This document shows, piece by piece, positions 1-8,340 of a stretch of 13,678 nt of DNA. The DNA is from an uncultured Faecalibacterium sp. (lineage in GTDB: Bacteria; Bacillota; Clostridia; Oscillospirales; Ruminococcaceae), in assembly GCA_900765105.1 (NCBI GenBank), contig CAAFQM010000100.1, forward strand, positions 1-13,678, given 5' to 3'. The translations under genes and the position numbers were made by a program. Each line of letters begins with the position of its first letter. Within the stretch, counting starts at the first letter, position 1. The notes below the pieces were generated by a model that ran no database searches, was not told where the DNA came from, and was given only the letters and a program-made list of their open reading frames with translations.

Positions 1-1457
<1,457 letters not shown>

Positions 1458-1473
1458 ATTGCAAACACCTCCC

Positions 1474-1502
1474 GGCTGCCGTACTTTCCCGATATGGCAG
1501 CC
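1474..1502 (-). promoter_or_regulatory. Hairpin in the lon leader abutting the SD
   Basis: GGCTGCC and GGCAGCC form a perfect 7-bp stem with a 15-nt loop. The 3' arm ends directly at the GGGAGG Shine-Dalgarno sequence of lon, so folding could affect ribosome access. There is no U-tract, so it is not a terminator. Any function is inferred. Confidence 0.35.
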
Positions 1503-1546
1503 CTGTAAGCTTGGGGTCTAATATCAATGATATGGTTTGTTTCTTT

Positions 1547-1574
1547 ATTATACCGATTTCCGGGCAAAATGCAA
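1547..1574 (-). promoter_or_regulatory. Candidate promoter for lon
   Basis: On the minus strand a perfect -10 TATAAT (1547-1552) is preceded by a weak -35 TTGCAT (1569-1574) with a 16-nt spacer. Transcription would start near 1540, leaving an 83-nt leader. The leader holds a 13-nt palindrome, ATATCAATGATAT (1521-1533), and a 7-bp hairpin (1474-1502) ending next to the lon SD. No CIRCE element or CtsR heptad repeat was recognised. Confidence 0.55.
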
Positions 1575-1606
1575 CCTTGCCCGGCGGGGCGTTGGTTATT
1601 CGCCCC
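1560..1606. other. Two tandem hairpins at the 3' end of the Gx-type gene
   Basis: CCGGGCAA/TTGCCCGG (1560-1567 with 1577-1584) gives an 8-bp stem. GGGGCG/CGCCCC (1586-1591 with 1601-1606) gives a 6-bp stem that overlaps the TAA stop of the upstream gene. On the minus strand neither is followed by a U-tract, so they may be weak terminators or 3'-end stabilisers. On the plus strand the second is followed by GTTTTT, which looks like an intrinsic terminator against antisense transcription, although no plus-strand gene is seen here. The first hairpin loop covers the proposed lon -35. Confidence 0.35.
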
Positions 1607-2141
1607 GTTTTTCCTGTGTGTCGAAGCCCATCTTGCCCAGTGCAGGCAGGATGGCGCGGAGGGTGACGGAGGTCAGCGCGCCCATGACGAGCCCCAGCAC
1701 CAGCATGACCGGCGCATAGTACAGCGACAAAGACGACGAGATGATGACGCCCGCGCCCAGCAACTGGCCGATGTTGTGCGCCAGCGCACCGCACACGGAC
1801 AGGATGAACCATGTGGGACGCACCGGCAGCAGGTAGTACAGCACCCACATCACCAGCAGGGACAAAAGGCCGCCGCACAGGCTGAGGAAGCCCGCCGTGA
1901 AGCCGGACACCAGAAAGACGAACAGCGCCTTGAGCACATCTAAGATCAGTGCCTGCCGCGGCCCCATGAAGAACAGCGCGTACATGACCACAATGTTGGC
2001 CAGACCCAGCTTCATGCCGGGCAGCAGACCCGGGATGGTGAGCGTGCCTTCAATGAAGGACAGCGCCATGGCCAGCGCAAACAGCAGGCCGGACAGGGCG
2101 ATGTGCCGTGTCTTTTCATAGCCGCGATGATTTTTTGGCAT
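1596..2141 (-). CDS. Gx transporter family / heptaprenyl diphosphate synthase component I-like membrane protein
   Basis: A 181-residue, very hydrophobic integral membrane protein with about five to six predicted helices (near residues 13-30, 46-60, 64-84, 86-105, 111-135 and 140-165). Residues 41-50, PGMKLGLANI, and the later AHNIGQL (121-127) are recognisable for the family first named HepS1 and now also called Gx transporter, which resembles ECF-type substrate-binding membrane proteins. The substrate is unknown. The ATG at 2141 is preferred over an in-frame start upstream (2213) because AAAGGAG (2148-2154) lies seven bases before it and overlaps the stop of the ABC-F gene, only 11 nt away. 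That arrangement implies coupled translation. Relatives often sit beside FMN-binding or ApbE-like genes. None is visible here. Confidence 0.85.
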   Translation of the reverse strand: MPKNHRGYEKTRHIALSGLLFALAMALSFIEGTLTIPGLLPGMKLGLANIVVMYALFFMGPRQALILDVLKALFVFLVSGFTAGFLSLCGGLLSLLVMWVLYYLLPVRPTWFILSVCGALAHNIGQLLGAGVIISSSLSLYYAPVMLVLGLVMGALTSVTLRAILPALGKMGFDTQEKRGE

Positions 2142-2152
2142 ATGCTGCTCCT

Positions 2153-4048
2153 TTATTCCTCGGTGCCCTGCGCCTGCTCGTAGGCTTCCTGCTCTTCCAT
2201 GGCGGCTTCCCATGCGGCAAACAGCTCTTCCTGATGGAAGCGCAGGTCGCTCAGCTCGTCGCTCTTCTGGCGCAGCAGGTCGGGGTCGTTGTACACTTCC
2301 GGGGAGTTGATCTCGTTGTCCAGCTCCACTTCCCGTGCGCCGCAGGCTTCCATCTCGTCCTCGCAGGCCTTGATCTTTGCCCGCAGCTCGGCGCGGCGGC
2401 GGCGCTGCTCCTTGCCGTAACCGGTCTTTGCCGGTTCGGCCGCTTTCTGCACGGTCTGCACCGGAGCGGTGCGTCCCATCAGGGCGTCGTAGCTGGGGTA
2501 GATGGTGGCTTTGCCGTCCTCAAGGTAGAGGATGGGGCAGGCAAGGCTGTTCATCAGGTGGCGGTCATGGGTCACCATCAGCAGCGTGCCGGTGTAGGCC
2601 ATCAGGGCTTCGGTCAGATTCTCGCGGGTGTAGATGTCCAGGTGGTTGGTCGGCTCGTCGAGGAACAGCAGGTTCGGCCGCTCCAGCACGATCTCAGCAA
2701 AGCGCAGACGCGCCAGCTCGCCGCCAGAAAGGTTCTCGCAGGGCTTGAACACCGTCTCGCCCCGGAAGCCCAGCTTTGCCAGATGGCTGCGCACTTCCAG
2801 CTCGGTCATGCGGGGGTACTTGTTCCAGATGACATCAATGACTCTGCCCTGCCCCAGACGGTTCTGCTGCTGGGCAAAGATACTGGGCCGCGCACCGGTG
2901 CCCAGCCGCACCATGCCGCTGGAGGGGCGGCGCTTGCCGTCCAGCACCTGCATCAGGGTAGATTTGCCCGCGCCGTTGGGACCGGCAATGATAAGCCGCT
3001 GGCCGCGGCAGACAGTATAAGTAAAGGGTTCCAGCAGGGTGCGCTCGCCGATCTTAATGGTCAGATTTTTCATCAGAACCAGCTCGTTCCACGGCTCCAC
3101 GTCGTACTCAAAGCGGAATTTGAGCTGGTTCGTCTCGTCCTTGGGGGCCTCGGTGATCTCCAGCTTTTCCAGCTGTTTGCGGCGGCTCTGGGCCATTTTT
3201 GTGGTGGAGGCGCGCACAAGATTGCGGTCCACATAGTCCTGCAGTTTTTCCGCCAGCGCCACATCGGCGTCGTGCTGCTTCTGGCGCAGGGCATCGGCGT
3301 CTTCCTTCTGGGGCAGATAGGCCGAGAAGTTGCCCTTATAGGTGGTCATGGTCTGGAAGGAGACCTCCCAGATCTTCGTACACACATTATCGAGGAAATA
3401 GCGGTCGTGGCTGACCACCATCACCGCACCGGAATAGCCCTTGAGGTAATTTTCCAGCCATTCCATGGTGGCGAAATCCAGATGGTTGGTCGGCTCGTCC
3501 AGAATGAGAACGTCCGGTTTTTCCAGCAACAGCTTTGCCAGCCGCAGGCGGGTCAGCTCGCCGCCGGAAAGCACAGCGATGTTCTTTGTCCAGGTATCCT
3601 GTGCAAAGCCCATGCCGGACAGCACCTTTTTGATGTTGACGTCCATGTTGTAGCCGTCGGCGGCGTCCACGATGCTCTGCAGCTGTTCATGCTCAGCCAG
3701 CAGAGCGGCGTTGTCGGGCTGGGCGGTCATTTTGCGCTCGAGGATCTGCATCTTTGCCATGGCGTCCAGCACCGGGGCAAAGGTGGAGCGCATCTCGCCG
3801 TAAATATCCAGCGTTGCATCGAGCTTTGCGTTCTGCGCCAGATAGCCCAGCGTCACACCGTGGGTCACGCTGAACTCGCCCTCGTAGTCCTGATATTCGC
3901 CGGTGAGGATCTTCAGCAGAGTGGTCTTGCCCGCGCCGTTCTGGCCCACGATGCCGATGCGGTCTTCCCGCTCGACACTGGCGGTGACATCGTGCAGGAC
4001 GATCTTTTCGCCAAAGCTCTTTCCTAATTTTTCCAGATGAATCAGCAT
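2153..4048 (-). CDS. ABC-F family ATP-binding protein (ribosome-associated type)
   Basis: A soluble 631-residue protein with two tandem ABC ATPase domains and no membrane domain, as in the ABC-F family that acts on ribosomes (translation factors and antibiotic-protection proteins). Domain 1 has Walker A GQNGAGKT (35-42), signature LSGGE (160-164), Walker B with Glu185 and H-loop His214. A charged interdomain linker spans about 230-320. Domain 2 has GPNGAGKS (356-363), LSGGE (440-444), catalytic Glu465 and His494. The C-terminal 545-625 segment is rich in Arg, Lys and Glu and should form a coiled coil. The layout resembles B. subtilis YdiF and E. coli YheS, so housekeeping is more likely than resistance. 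The SD before the ATG is weak (GGAT about 9 nt upstream), and the gene follows the YjjG-like gene by 28 nt. Confidence 0.93.
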   Translation of the reverse strand: MLIHLEKLGKSFGEKIVLHDVTASVEREDRIGIVGQNGAGKTTLLKILTGEYQDYEGEFSVTHGVTLGYLAQNAKLDATLDIYGEMRSTFAPVLDAMAKMQILERKMTAQPDNAALLAEHEQLQSIVDAADGYNMDVNIKKVLSGMGFAQDTWTKNIAVLSGGELTRLRLAKLLLEKPDVLILDEPTNHLDFATMEWLENYLKGYSGAVMVVSHDRYFLDNVCTKIWEVSFQTMTTYKGNFSAYLPQKEDADALRQKQHDADVALAEKLQDYVDRNLVRASTTKMAQSRRKQLEKLEITEAPKDETNQLKFRFEYDVEPWNELVLMKNLTIKIGERTLLEPFTYTVCRGQRLIIAGPNGAGKSTLMQVLDGKRRPSSGMVRLGTGARPSIFAQQQNRLGQGRVIDVIWNKYPRMTELEVRSHLAKLGFRGETVFKPCENLSGGELARLRFAEIVLERPNLLFLDEPTNHLDIYTRENLTEALMAYTGTLLMVTHDRHLMNSLACPILYLEDGKATIYPSYDALMGRTAPVQTVQKAAEPAKTGYGKEQRRRRAELRAKIKACEDEMEACGAREVELDNEINSPEVYNDPDLLRQKSDELSDLRFHQEELFAAWEAAMEEQEAYEQAQGTEE

Positions 4049-4076
4049 AGTTCAAAAATCCATTTCATTCGCGCGT

Positions 4077-4817
4077 TCAGCACTGGTGGCGGCGGTTCTT
4101 CTGGCCCACATTGGCCAGTTCTTCGTCCTCCATCACCAGCGGATACAGCTCTTCCAGACTTGCGATCTCGTAGGTAGGCACCACCTTGCCGGGGTTTTCT
4201 GCGTGGCGCGGGTTGAACCAGCAGGTATCCAGCCCGGCGTTGGCACCGCCCTGAATGTCGCTGGTCAGGCCGTCGCCCACCACCAGAACATGCTCCCGGT
4301 TCTCCACGCCCAGCGCCCGCAGCGCCGCATCAAAGATCTTGCGGCTGGGCTTTTCGGCGTCCATCTTCTCGGAGACGAACACATCCTCCATAAAGTTGAG
4401 CACGCCGGACTCCGCGATGCGGCGGGGCTGCACTTTCTGGAAGCCGTTGGTCACGACGGCCAGCGTCGCCACCTCCGAAAGCTCCCGCAGCACATCCAGC
4501 ACTTCCGGCCCCATGAGGTCCGGGTGGGTGGACAGCTGTTCCAGATAGAAGCGGTTCATCTCGGCACCGTCACCGGCTGCGTCGATGGCCTTGAGAAAGC
4601 GGCTGAACCGCTCGCTCATGAGCTTTTCGCGGCGGATCTGGCCTTTTTCCAGCTGACGCCAGAGTTCTTCGTTGATAGTGCGGTAGGTCTGCACCGTCTC
4701 GGCGTCCGGCTCGATGCCGTAGTTCACCAGCGTTTCAGCCAGCGCCTTGTTTTCGGCTGCGTCAAAATTGAGCAGGGTGTTGTCCGCATCGAACAACACG
4801 CAATAATACTTTGCCAT
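4077..4817 (-). CDS. HAD-superfamily nucleotidase, YjjG/YfnB type
   Basis: A 246-residue cytosolic hydrolase. Relatives of the YjjG/YfnB subfamily remove phosphate from (often non-canonical) nucleoside monophosphates as house-cleaning enzymes; the substrate of this one is inferred. HAD motif I is DADNT (10-14), motif II VVTNG (121-125, Thr123), motif III Lys156 in EKPSRKIF, and motif IV GDGLTSD (181-187). The helical cap lies between motifs I and II (about 20-105), as in class C1 HADs. ATG 4817 is chosen over 4844 because GAGGG sits about seven bases before it and the homologous start is close to motif I. The C-terminal tail ends NRRHQC. It is the second HAD phosphatase in this presumed operon. 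Confidence 0.9.
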   Translation of the reverse strand: MAKYYCVLFDADNTLLNFDAAENKALAETLVNYGIEPDAETVQTYRTINEELWRQLEKGQIRREKLMSERFSRFLKAIDAAGDGAEMNRFYLEQLSTHPDLMGPEVLDVLRELSEVATLAVVTNGFQKVQPRRIAESGVLNFMEDVFVSEKMDAEKPSRKIFDAALRALGVENREHVLVVGDGLTSDIQGGANAGLDTCWFNPRHAENPGKVVPTYEIASLEELYPLVMEDEELANVGQKNRRHQC

Positions 4818-4877
4818 AGATTTTCCCTCTTTTCCTTCTGCCATGGCCGATCTGCCATGCGCGTTCTACAACAGGGA

Positions 4878-4910
4878 GAAGCCAGCCCCACCCCAGGCAG
4901 AGCTGGCTTC
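4878..4910 (-). other. Intercistronic hairpin between the acidic small gene and the YjjG-like gene
   Basis: GAAGCCAGC (4878-4886) pairs with GCTGGCTTC (4902-4910), a perfect 9-bp stem with a 15-nt loop, located just after the stop of the 73-aa gene. There is no U-tract on the minus strand (the bases after it read TCCCTGTTG), so it is more likely an RNA-processing or partial attenuation site than a full terminator. Confidence 0.4.
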
Positions 4911-4913
4911 CGG

Positions 4914-5135
4914 TTATTCAGAAACGATTTGGTACGTTTGCACGTCGGTTTGTTCCGGGTCGTTGTCCGGGCAGCCGGTTTTTGCCGTGCAGGGCGTGGA
5001 AGCGCATTTCTGCATTTCCTCTTCCAGCGCACCATTCTCCACGTTTTCCCAGTCGGTGCCGTAGTAATCCACGTCACCGTCGGTCACATCCTCCGCGCCC
5101 TGCAGGGCCGGAACACGCTGTTCTTCCCAGTACAT
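4914..5135 (-). CDS. Small acidic protein of unknown function (73 aa)
   Basis: I do not recognise this family. The protein is 73 residues with 18 Asp/Glu against 3 Lys/Arg, so it is strongly acidic. It has three Cys (44, 49, 55) in a C-x4-C-x5-C arrangement near the C-terminus and no membrane segment or signal peptide. It is treated as a real gene because GGGAGG (5143-5148) lies seven bases before the ATG, and because it fits in the gap between the SGNH hydrolase and the YjjG-like gene on the same strand. The overlapping frames there are low-complexity shadows. The three Cys could bind a metal or form disulphides, which is speculative. Confidence 0.6.
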   Translation of the reverse strand: MYWEEQRVPALQGAEDVTDGDVDYYGTDWENVENGALEEEMQKCASTPCTAKTGCPDNDPEQTDVQTYQIVSE

Positions 5136-5191
5136 GGAGCCGCCTCCCTTCCCGCCAGCCTATGCGGCAGGGCGGGCAAAGGTGCGTTTTG

Positions 5192-7108
5192 TCAGGATGC
5201 GGAAGAAGTGCTTTCCGTATGGGCGGATTCGCGGCTGGCCGTTGCTTCCGAAGAAGAAGCGTGAGACGAGCTGGACGCAGTGCTGCCGCTGTCGGAAGTG
5301 CCTTCCGAAGAAGCAGCCGTACTGCTGGAGCTGTGCGAAGCAGAAGCACTTGCCGAAGTGCTGGAACTGTGCGAGGACGAAGCAGTCTCACCAGTGCTGC
5401 CGGACGTGCTGTGAGACGAACTGCTGCCCGTGCTGTGAGAGGAGCTTGAAGTTCCGTTGGATGCAGAGCTGGATGTGCTGCTGGCCGCCGGGGCAGTGCT
5501 GGTGGAAGAAGAACTGCTGCTGCCCGAAGAAGCCGATGTAGTTCCGGAGGATGCTCCGGAAGAAGAACTGGAACTGCCAGACTGGCTGGTGCTGCCGGAA
5601 GCAGAAGAAGAGCTGCTTTCCGGGTGAGAGGGCTTTACGCCGCTGACGGTCACATTCAGAGTGTTGCTGGTAACGGTGCAGTCGTTATAGGATGCCACCG
5701 CGTAGACCTTGAAGGTCTCGTTCAGCATGGAGGGATCCACCTCCACCTTCACGGTCGCCCTGCCGGCTGCCTGCGGCACTTCCACGCCGTTGGCGTACCA
5801 GCGGATGGAGCTGGTGTCCAGATACTTGCCGCCCAGCTTTGCACGGAAGGTGTAGGAGTCGCCCAGAACAGCCTTGCTGTCGCTGCTGATCTGGATGGAT
5901 GCCTGCGCGAACACGGCAGTCACATCCAGATTCTGCTTGAAATCGGCGTCGGTGCGGGTCTTTTTCGTCACGCCGTCGCTCCACTTGACGAACACATAGC
6001 CCTCCTGCGGGACAGCGGTCACACTGACCGACTGAGAAGTGCTGGTGATATCGTAGCCCAGCGAGGTCTTGCCGCTGTCGCTGCCGCTGCTCAGGGTACC
6101 GCCGCCGGTCTTGTCCACATGATAGCCAGCCTGATAGAGCACAGCTTCCTCCGAAGAAGAGCTTGCAGCTTCCGAACTGCTGGGCGCTGCCACAGCAGAG
6201 CTGGGGTTCGCGGTGTACTCGGCGCGGGTGGGGATGTTGCTGATATCCGGGCGGCGGTCCTCGGTCTCATAGGCGTGGGTGCGCAGGTAGTTCAGCAGCA
6301 CCTTGAGACCCGAAGTTTTCAGGTGGATATCGCCGCTCTGGTAGTAATCCGCATTGCCGTAACCGTTGGCGTCCTTGAGTGCCTCGGCGGTGTTGAGGAA
6401 CTTCAGGTTCATCTGCTCACACATGGACAGCAACGCCATGTTGAAATCATCGATTTTGGTCTGGTCCATATTGGGATAGTTGGAGTGGTTGGCCTGAACG
6501 GGCGGCACCGTGTTCACGATGATGTCCGTGTAGGGGTAGCTCTCCTGAATGGCCTGTACCAGCGCGGTATAGTTGCTGATGAACTCATCCACGCTCATGC
6601 CGTTGTCGTTGGTGCCCAGCATGATCACAACGCGGCGGGGCTTCATTTTGGCCACAGCCTGCGCGATGGTGTAGGCATTGTTATCCTTTTTAAAGGTAAC
6701 GATGCCCTCCGTCAGGGCGGCATGGGTGCCGATGCCCTCCTTCGCGCAGAACTGCTGCAGCGAGATCAGGCCGTTGGCGTACAGGCGCACCGTGTTGGAA
6801 TCGCCGATGAAGAGCGTGCTGTTCTGGTAATCTTCTCCGGCGTCTGCCGTCTCAGGCAGAAGAGCGCTGGAAGTCTCGTTGATCTGATAGTGATCCGAAA
6901 TGTTCTCTTCGCCCGGCACAAGCTCCTGACTGCCCGGTGTTTCATCCGGCACAGCAGGGGTCTTGCCCCGCTTGAGCAGCGTAAGGGTGACGCCAATGGT
7001 CAGCAGCAGCGCCAATGCACACACGGTGCAAACCAGCACCGCCTGCTTCTGCATGGGGGTCAGCGACTGCTTTTCCGGTTGTGTATTCTGTTTCATCGTT
7101 TTCACCAT
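5192..7108 (-). CDS. Membrane-anchored SGNH/GDSL hydrolase with beta-repeat, Ig-like domain and Ser-rich C-terminal tail
   Basis: A 638-residue envelope protein. A short basic N-terminus is followed by one membrane helix (about 22-45), which probably holds the enzyme outside the cell. The SGNH hydrolase domain spans about 95-280: block I IGDSN (101-105, Ser104 nucleophile), block III GTND (165-168) and block V with Asp260 and His262. This suggests an esterase, deacetylase or lipase-like role; the substrate is unknown. Residues 325-400 resemble divergent InlB-type repeats (VSVTAVPQEGYVFVKWSDG), and 402-490 look Ig-like. From about 497 to the end the sequence is almost only Ser, Thr, Ala, Gly and His, with no LPXTG motif. 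The start could also be the Met at codon 5 (GGTG upstream). It follows the PGP-like gene by 27 nt. Confidence 0.9.
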   Translation of the reverse strand: MVKTMKQNTQPEKQSLTPMQKQAVLVCTVCALALLLTIGVTLTLLKRGKTPAVPDETPGSQELVPGEENISDHYQINETSSALLPETADAGEDYQNSTLFIGDSNTVRLYANGLISLQQFCAKEGIGTHAALTEGIVTFKKDNNAYTIAQAVAKMKPRRVVIMLGTNDNGMSVDEFISNYTALVQAIQESYPYTDIIVNTVPPVQANHSNYPNMDQTKIDDFNMALLSMCEQMNLKFLNTAEALKDANGYGNADYYQSGDIHLKTSGLKVLLNYLRTHAYETEDRRPDISNIPTRAEYTANPSSAVAAPSSSEAASSSSEEAVLYQAGYHVDKTGGGTLSSGSDSGKTSLGYDITSTSQSVSVTAVPQEGYVFVKWSDGVTKKTRTDADFKQNLDVTAVFAQASIQISSDSKAVLGDSYTFRAKLGGKYLDTSSIRWYANGVEVPQAAGRATVKVEVDPSMLNETFKVYAVASYNDCTVTSNTLNVTVSGVKPSHPESSSSSASGSTSQSGSSSSSSGASSGTTSASSGSSSSSSTSTAPAASSTSSSASNGTSSSSHSTGSSSSHSTSGSTGETASSSHSSSTSASASASHSSSSTAASSEGTSDSGSTASSSSHASSSEATASRESAHTESTSSAS

Positions 7109-7135
7109 TCACTTTTTATCCGGCGCAAGGCGCGG

Positions 7136-7792
7136 TTATTCTGCCTGTCCGTTCAGGATCTTGTCTGCAAGGTCGGCGCAGCTTTCGGCCAGAAAGACCG
7201 GGTGGAAAGGCTCCAGCTCTTCCCTGCTGCCGTAGCCGTACAGCGCACCGGCGGCATCCAGACCGCAGTCGGCCGCACCGCGCATATCATCGTTGCGGTC
7301 GCCCACCATCAGCACACGCTTGCCCTGCAGCATGGGCTGGCTGAGCGCATAGCGCACCACATCGGTCTTGGTGTCGCGGCTTTCGTCCATGGACGCTCCG
7401 CCGATGAAGTCGAAGTAAGGCGCAAGGCCCTTTTCTTCCAGAATGGGCGTTACGACCTTGGTAGGCTTGGAGGTTGCCGTGCACAGCAGCAGTCCGGCGG
7501 CCTTCAGGCGCTGCAGCATATCGGCGGCACCGGGGTACGGGGTGCATTCATGGCTGCCCTTGACCGCATAGCTTTTGCGGTAGCGGTCGGTAGCTTCCTC
7601 GATCTTTGCCATGTCGATGAAATGCTCGCCAAAGCTCTTGCGCAGCGGCGGGCCGAGGTAGCGGCGCAGATTCACATTCGTGGTGTCCACGCCCATAGCG
7701 GAAAAGACTTCTTCCAATGTATTTATGATGCCGGGAGCGGAATCGATCAGGGTCCCGTCCACATCAAACAGAATCGCATCGTAGTGCAGCAA
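7136..7792 (-). CDS. HAD-superfamily phosphatase, phosphoglycolate phosphatase/PpaX-like
   Basis: A soluble HAD hydrolase of the Gph/PpaX group (COG0546-like), about 218 residues. Motif I DVDGT (10-14, counted from the TTG start) is followed by a cap containing YLGPPL, motif II CTATS (104-108), motif III Lys142 and motif IV GDRNDD (164-169). Substrates in the group include phosphoglycolate and pyrophosphate; the one here is unknown. The start is a choice: an ATG at 7813 has no SD and would leave a leader of only about 8 nt after the predicted promoter, whereas TTG at 7792 has GAGGG (7801-7805) eight bases upstream. With the ATG the protein would be 225 aa. It is the first gene of the leftward operon. 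Confidence 0.88.
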   Translation of the reverse strand: MLHYDAILFDVDGTLIDSAPGIINTLEEVFSAMGVDTTNVNLRRYLGPPLRKSFGEHFIDMAKIEEATDRYRKSYAVKGSHECTPYPGAADMLQRLKAAGLLLCTATSKPTKVVTPILEEKGLAPYFDFIGGASMDESRDTKTDVVRYALSQPMLQGKRVLMVGDRNDDMRGAADCGLDAAGALYGYGSREELEPFHPVFLAESCADLADKILNGQAE

Positions 7793-7828
7793 TGCAGTTT
7801 CCCTCACTTTCATGGTGATACATTGTAT

Positions 7829-7857
7829 AGTATAGCACAGAATGCAGCTATCAGCAA
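7829..7857 (-). promoter_or_regulatory. Candidate promoter of the leftward six-gene operon
   Basis: On the minus strand TATACT (-10, 7829-7834) is preceded by TTGCTG (-35, 7852-7857) with a 17-nt spacer, giving a predicted start near 7822. A second possible -10, TATAAT, lies upstream at 7882-7887 but has no good -35. Both are between the terminator of the neighbouring transcript and the HAD gene. Confidence 0.55.
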
Positions 7858-7902
7858 TTCCAACAAATGGATTTTATGAAAATTATACATTTATGAGGAA
7901 CC

Positions 7903-7934
7903 AAAAAATGCCCGCCCGGCATCCGGGCAGGCAT
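7903..7934 (-). terminator. Intrinsic terminator after the 109-aa gene
   Basis: On the minus strand a 12-bp stem with one mismatch (7908-7919 with 7923-7934, 3-nt loop, GC-rich) runs directly into TTTTTT (rc of 7903-7908). It closes the regulator/109-aa transcript and separates it from the operon starting near 7822. Confidence 0.9.
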
Positions 7935-7945
7935 TCCGCCGACGG

Positions 7946-8275
7946 TCAGCGGACAGCCGAAGCGTCCGAGCCGGAAGGCGGGTAGTACAGATTGTTGGAG
8001 ATGAACTCCAGTTTATCCTTGAGCACCAGTTCCAGATTCGCCACGGCGTGCACCATGTTGGTGGCCGAGTCGTTCACTTCCAGCAGCTTGCACAGGTCAA
8101 GGCCGTCCAGCTCCATGGCGGCATCCATCTTGCGGCTTTCGGCGCAGAGGATGTGGCTGAGGGCGTTTTCCTGCAGAGCGATGCTCTCCACAAGGTCGAT
8201 CACCGCCTGATCCAGCGAAACTCTGGGCAGGCAGGGGCAGGGACACGAGGTGCGGGTGCAGTTTTCGTCAGACAT
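7946..8275 (-). CDS. Conserved hypothetical protein with Cys-rich N-terminus (109 aa)
   Basis: A small protein with a Cys/Pro cluster at the N-terminus (Cys6, 11, 13, 15) and a mostly helical remainder. Residues 31-46, SIALQENALSHILCAE, and the later LLEVNDSA and NLELVLKDKL resemble a helical module that I recall from many uncharacterised Firmicutes proteins, some with exosporium- or collagen-like partners. That link is from memory and is uncertain. The function is unknown. GGAGG lies six bases before the ATG. It starts 65 nt after the YerC-like gene with no U-tract terminator between them, so the two are probably co-transcribed, and a strong terminator follows. Confidence 0.8.
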   Translation of the reverse strand: MSDENCTRTSCPCPCLPRVSLDQAVIDLVESIALQENALSHILCAESRKMDAAMELDGLDLCKLLEVNDSATNMVHAVANLELVLKDKLEFISNNLYYPPSGSDASAVR

Positions 8276-8340
8276 AGAGATCCTCCCTTTCGGTCAGTGG
8301 GGTTTGCACGCCCCATCCTATGCCCGGCGCAGCCCGGGTG

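Noticed and set aside
2108..4027. 639-aa plus-strand open frame
   Set aside because: Antisense of the ABC-F gene, whose Walker and signature motifs are all in the minus frame.
2153..4048. Dedicated antibiotic-resistance ABC-F (Msr/Vga/Lsa/OptrA type)
   Set aside because: The C-terminal coiled coil and general layout fit housekeeping YdiF/YheS-like proteins, and there is no uORF-type attenuator or mobile context.
4086..5264. 392-aa plus-strand open frame
   Set aside because: Antisense of the YjjG-like and small acidic genes; no family motifs.
5134..5541. Cys-rich plus-strand frame that looks like a metallothionein-like protein
   Set aside because: It arises from reading the complement of Ser-rich codon repeats; no SD and composition explained by the tail of the hydrolase.
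5624..7879. 751-aa plus-strand open frame
   Set aside because: Antisense of the SGNH and HAD genes, both of which have full catalytic motif sets.
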